From Trichopria drosophilae (Eukaryota; Arthropoda; Insecta; Hymenoptera; Diapriidae), in assembly GCA_030407085.1 (NCBI GenBank), contig CM059587.1:100683001-100747000 (forward strand): a stretch of 64,000 nt of DNA, written 5' to 3'. Below the pieces are notes generated by a model that was given only the letters and a program-made list of their open reading frames with translations, was not told the origin of the DNA and made no database searches. The translations under genes were made by a program, and so were the position numbers. Below, one piece after another: positions 59,726-64,000 of this stretch (position 1 is its first letter; every line of letters begins with the position of its first letter).

Positions 59726-61894
59726 AAATATCATGCATCACCAGTTGTGGCACTTTTTTTGTACACATATTATACATTACCAGAAAAGTTGTTAAAGGTA
59801 AATCTCACTATCCAAGAAATAAAATCTCGACACTAAAAAATGTATTATCTATGAAAATTATTTAAATATTCTAAGGTTGAGGATATTGGAAAATCTTGAT
59901 GATTATTCCTGAATCTCAGCAATATTTTTTATCTTTTCCGGATAAATTACCGAAATTTTTCTTCAAACGTAAAATTAGAAATACTTAATCATAATAAAGC
60001 AAGGACAATTTTTAGTAAGTAAATGTCACGTATTCGGGTTAATTATATCGTCATTAATGATTTTAAAATTGCCTTAGTAAGGAATGACATGCATTCCGAG
60101 CACAAAATAATGTTTCGCTAAAAATACTGTAACTGTAATTTTTATTTTCAATTCTCGCCGGAACGCTTTGGAAGAATGCAGCAACCCAGAAATGATGGCA
60201 CTTAAATTTTTTATGTTTCTCCAGCCCATAAACCGGGGACATTAAAACAGTTTTAAAAAGTGAATTTATTGGGTCGATGTGGCATAATAAAAACATTAAC
60301 AATTAAACAAAGTTAAACTGTTTTTTTTTTTAATAATTAGGTACTTTTAGGTTTGTAATTTTTTTTTTAAATTTGCAACTACATTTTTGGAATTCCAACA
60401 TTTAAAAAAATGTGTATTCCAATGACGAATGCTATTTTTGTTAATAAACTAATGGGAATTATCGAAATAAATTTTGAAAAAACTATACATAATGTGCTTC
60501 TAGGTGTTATGAATATTACTTCAAAAGTTGCCGTATTTTATATTTTACTAAAATAAAAGAAAAAGGAAAAACCGGATGACGTTTTTTTTACGTTTTAGGT
60601 TTCCGCTTTTTTAATGACGTTTGTCTCAACTTACGAGATGAGTCTTCCTTAGGATCTTTGCTATTTTTGTTCTGATCAGTACAGTCCTTTTTGGGAAATT
60701 TCACTCTGGAGACCTAAATTAGTTAAATGCCACTAATGTAAAATAAAATTTAGGTTACTACCAATTAGCCAATTAGAAAATAATAAACTAAAATGAATAA
60801 TTTATTAATATTCTATTATTTGTATAAAAAATTTTATTAATCTCAAAATAGATATTGAATATTTTAGCTTCGTAGTTTTTATACTTAGTAATAAATTAGT
60901 AGTTTTCCATTATTTATTAGTAAAAATTATTACTAGTTTAATTAGTGACCGACGTTTAGTTTTTAAAATCAGATTTACTTAACATTTTGTTCCATAAAAT
61001 TTCGGTTTGATTTTTGAACTATTGAATTTTGGATAATATACAAAACGAAAGAAAATTCTATTACTTGTTAGAATAGATTACGGTGCAGCCATCTATGGAG
61101 AAGTTATCGCAGTTTCACACGTAACACGTTAAATAATTGTCCTGTTTTGGTTTTATACACAATACGGTTTTATCAAGCATGTTTATTTAGTTTTATAATT
61201 TTAAATATTAAATTCTAATTTTGATCTTTTGACTTTTTTCTGAAATAATATTTGGTGTCTTTTTCTACTGTAACTGAACGGAAAGAAATCACAAGTAGAA
61301 TTTACCGAACTTAGTTAAGTAAAATTTATTGAAGAATATAAATAAATAGTATTCTAGCCCTAAAGTAATAAGTTTTTAAATGATGTTTAATCACAGATTA
61401 ACGAAAAACTAGGCTAGATATTCTAAAACACTCGCAAGAACATTGACACCAGTTACATTAAATATAAAAATTATGTGAATTTGTTTACTTGGATTAAATT
61501 TTCAAACATCATTGGTGTTAATCAAGCATTTAACAGATAAATTCAAAATAAACTGCAGAAAATTATGATTGTTCTTTTAATTATTTTGACTGACAATGGT
61601 TACTCAACTTTTTCGGTAAATTTTACATAAATTTTAGATAGAATCTACTAATTTTTTTTTCTGTGTGCATTTTCTGTTGTAGATAATTTTGCTAAGAAAG
61701 TATAATATGATCCAATTGCCACAAAATCGTCACTTTCCAAATGAATTTAGTAATTTTCCTGCATTACTAATAAATCACTACAATCTGATTAATTGATATA
61801 AATAAAATATTTTCGTAACCTCCACATTACAGTTTATCCAGGCATAGACCAGGGTCTATTCTCCCTAAGTTAACTTTTATATTTCGTGCCAAAC
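59726..61894. other. AT-rich stretch without a supported gene
   Basis: 60715-60955 is a TTAGTAAC-type fragment resembling 39435-39640. The rest holds no supported feature. Confidence 0.4.
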
Positions 61895-62111
61895 TTTGCC
61901 GCGGCGTAAAATTATAGAGTCGGTAACGTCGAAATATAATTATAGAAATTAATTACCGGAAATTCGGCACTGGAGTGTCGAACGGCGACAAGAGCGAATT
62001 TCGCCGGCTACCGGAAGTGAGGAAACTCGCTCCAATGGCCGCTGGAGTCGGGCTCTCAATTCCGGACACGTTTGGCGCTCCGGACGGCATCCGAAGGAAA
62101 CGGTGTTGGGA

Positions 62112-62226
62112 ATGGATTCCCCCCTGGGGGAGATGCCCCACAACCCCATCCCCCATCAGTCGCCGATGGAAACCCTTTGGACGATGTTTACTCCGTTTCT
62201 CGCGCTTCCTAAAGGCACCCCCGCCT
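62112..62226 (+). CDS. Candidate exon ending in a strong donor, unknown product
   Basis: A GC-rich block (about 61900-62300) holds a plus frame open from 61953. From the ATG at 62112 it reads MDSPLGEMPHNPIPHQSP and ends LPKGTPA, 38 codons plus one base. It stops at the donor CCT|GTAAGTTC beginning at 62227. No acceptor with a good pyrimidine tract lies upstream, so it would have to be a first exon. Two other frames on the plus strand and two on the minus strand are also open here, which weakens the case. No domain is recognised. Confidence 0.27.
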
Positions 62227-62299
62227 GTAAGTTCATTAATAACCGGACGGACCCTCGCAGACTGGTCGATCGATTCGAGACATAAACTCTGAATGTATT

Positions 62300-64000
62300 C
62301 TTATTGTTCGTCCTGCCACGGTCATCTCTTCCACGTGTCAGAAGATTTACGCGTACGAATAATGAAAGAAACAATGACGTCGGATATTGGGTAAATATAA
62401 ACAAAAACTGCTGTCCAAAAACCGGAAGCTCCAAATCTGTACTCAAAAAGTGTTCTTAGAATATTTAATATTCAGATAATAAAAATTACAAAAAAATTTA
62501 GTCATTTTTAAAAAGACTGAATCTGTTTTTTGAAGTTAGTTTTGTCAATTTCAAAATGGCGGATCTAGTATGAATATTATGAAGTTTAGAAATGGTGTCC
62601 GGCATTTTCCAGCCGCTATTTTCAATTGAATCTCACCATAAAGTCGTAAGATCTTTGTATTATTCAATATTTCAATTAAATAAAAATAAAAATATGCTAA
62701 ATAAATGATCTATAATGATAATAAATGATAATAATCGAATTACCGAAACAAAAGTTTAACACTTTAACATCGATGCAATCAATATTACCGTGATACGAAA
62801 TTTGTCGAACAGAGTGACGTAATATAAAACTCTAGTGTAGGGAGCGGAAGGAAGAAAAAGTAAAGGGGGAGATAAGTCGACAGTGAATCGGGAATAGGGT
62901 GCTTAAAAAAATACACGCTGGGGTTTTGCTCCACTGATGTTCGGGAAGCCAAAAATAGTTTTGTTTTTCTGAAGATCTGCTCGATTATGTATGGAAGAGG
63001 AGGGGGATCTGGACCCCTTTTTTTAGCCAACATTTTTTATCGTGGATCTTTTTGCGCTGTAAAAAACGAAAATGGAAGCAATAAGACGAGCCACTCACGT
63101 AATAACAAATTAGTTACCGTGTTTTAAAAACAAACAATAGTTTTTGAATTTTCGTTAATTTTTATTATCATTTAGCGGCAAAACATGGAAAATTTCTGAA
63201 TTTACAGTTTTTTTCTTTCGATTTTATGCATTTTGAAAAATAATATAAAACGTAACCTTCAAATATACATTTGGATGCTAGCTTCAGCTTCATAGAGTAA
63301 TAAAAGCTAACGTTTTAAATAAATTGGCAAGTCATTGTTTCGACATTTTTCATTGACGACCTAACCTACTCCAACGTAAGCAAAAAGGCGATCCTGTGGA
63401 AAACTGCGTCGTCATGCCGAGTAAACATTGCCGAGGGAAAATTCGTTGGATGTGCTATTTATCAAAGCGGAACGAGGCAAAGTTCGCGGTTTATCCGGGA
63501 AATCGCGCGAGCTACTCGTCAACGTCGCCGACGATCTCCCACACGATTAATGAGATCCTCCGAGGAACCGTACTGGCGGCATCGCCAAGGAACCCGGTGA
63601 AATAAATCGTCCCTTCAGCGAGGGTCTTATTTCTATAGGTGTACGTGATCCGCCACACAATGGGGAATCCCCGATCGGTGCGAATCGTCTCGGGAACCCG
63701 GACAGTATCGAGTGCATTTTCACCACTTTTCCCGAGACAGATCGATAGGGTATTCCCCGTACAATCCTTTCTGCTAAAAGGAACAGCAGTGCCCGTCTAT
63801 CGGCCATCGAATTGAAGAACATTGTCACCTGTGGTTCTATTAGAAATTCGTTTCAACATTTTGAGAAGAGGTAACGAAAGAAATTTTAAAGGGACCAGAT
63901 TTGGTCCGAGAATAAATAAGTTTGAAATAAATTACTTTTGACCCTCTGGCCGTAAAACTCGATTTCTCGACCTAGGGCGAAGCCTTCGGCCACGAATTAT
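62300..64000. other. Mixed stretch with a terminal GC-richer island
   Basis: TCAAAATGGCGGATCTAG near 62551 is another dispersed fragment. 62760-63060 and 63350-63840 are GC-richer, with overlapping open frames on both strands and no domain. GGACCAGATTTGGTCC at about 63891 is a perfect small hairpin. GGCGAAGCCTTCGGCC at about 63974 is an imperfect one. The island runs off the window edge. Confidence 0.35.

Noticed and set aside
1..64000. CRISPR array, rRNA, prophage or bacterial operon
   Set aside because: No direct repeats with regular unique spacers, no ribosomal RNA sequence recognised, no ribosome-binding sites or tightly packed genes.

Overview
This is a eukaryotic, gene-poor, strongly AT-rich window. 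It has long A/T runs, CG dinucleotides that are not depleted, insect-style splice signals, many short foldback and dispersed repeats, and one truncated non-LTR retrotransposon tail. An arthropod, most likely an insect, is the best fit. I cannot assign an order, and no bacterial, organellar or viral gene is visible. No open reading frame encodes a protein family I recognise.

The most coherent reading is that most of the window lies inside very long intron(s) of one plus-strand gene. Three plus-strand splice landmarks support this. The first is a complete 45-nt microexon at 19140-19184. The second and third are zero-length acceptor/donor junctions (recursive splice, or ratchet, sites) at 33833/33834 and 47863/47864. 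Successive landmarks are about 14.7 and 14.0 kb apart. Both ratchet sites share an identical 15-base acceptor tract, and both are followed by a second donor exactly 48 nt downstream, defining two 48-nt exons. No comparable minus-strand junction was seen. The architecture resembles the Ultrabithorax microexons of Drosophila, but that is an analogy; the host gene is not identified.

Layout. 0-19 kb: AT-rich intron-like DNA with less AT-rich islands (1.1-1.8, 8.4-8.7, 10.3-11.2, 13.7-15.2, 16.7-17.1 kb), three foldback elements and a 171-bp near-perfect hairpin. 19-33 kb: the microexon, a 120-bp tandem repeat, a run of seven AAAATGGCG sites, a second large foldback, a 21-bp minisatellite and a (TA)n tract. 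33-48 kb: the first ratchet site, several islands, a 71-bp tandem repeat, a string of short hairpins and two copies of a GCTCCCTAGG-type repeat. 48-64 kb: the second ratchet site, a diverged foldback, the retrotransposon tail, AT-rich DNA, a 91-bp foldback, and a GC-richer block near 62 kb that may hold another exon.

The islands between repeats are candidate cis-regulatory elements; that is inference only. Every coding call here is weak and would need RNA-seq or cross-species alignment. All repeat coordinates come from reading and aligning by eye.
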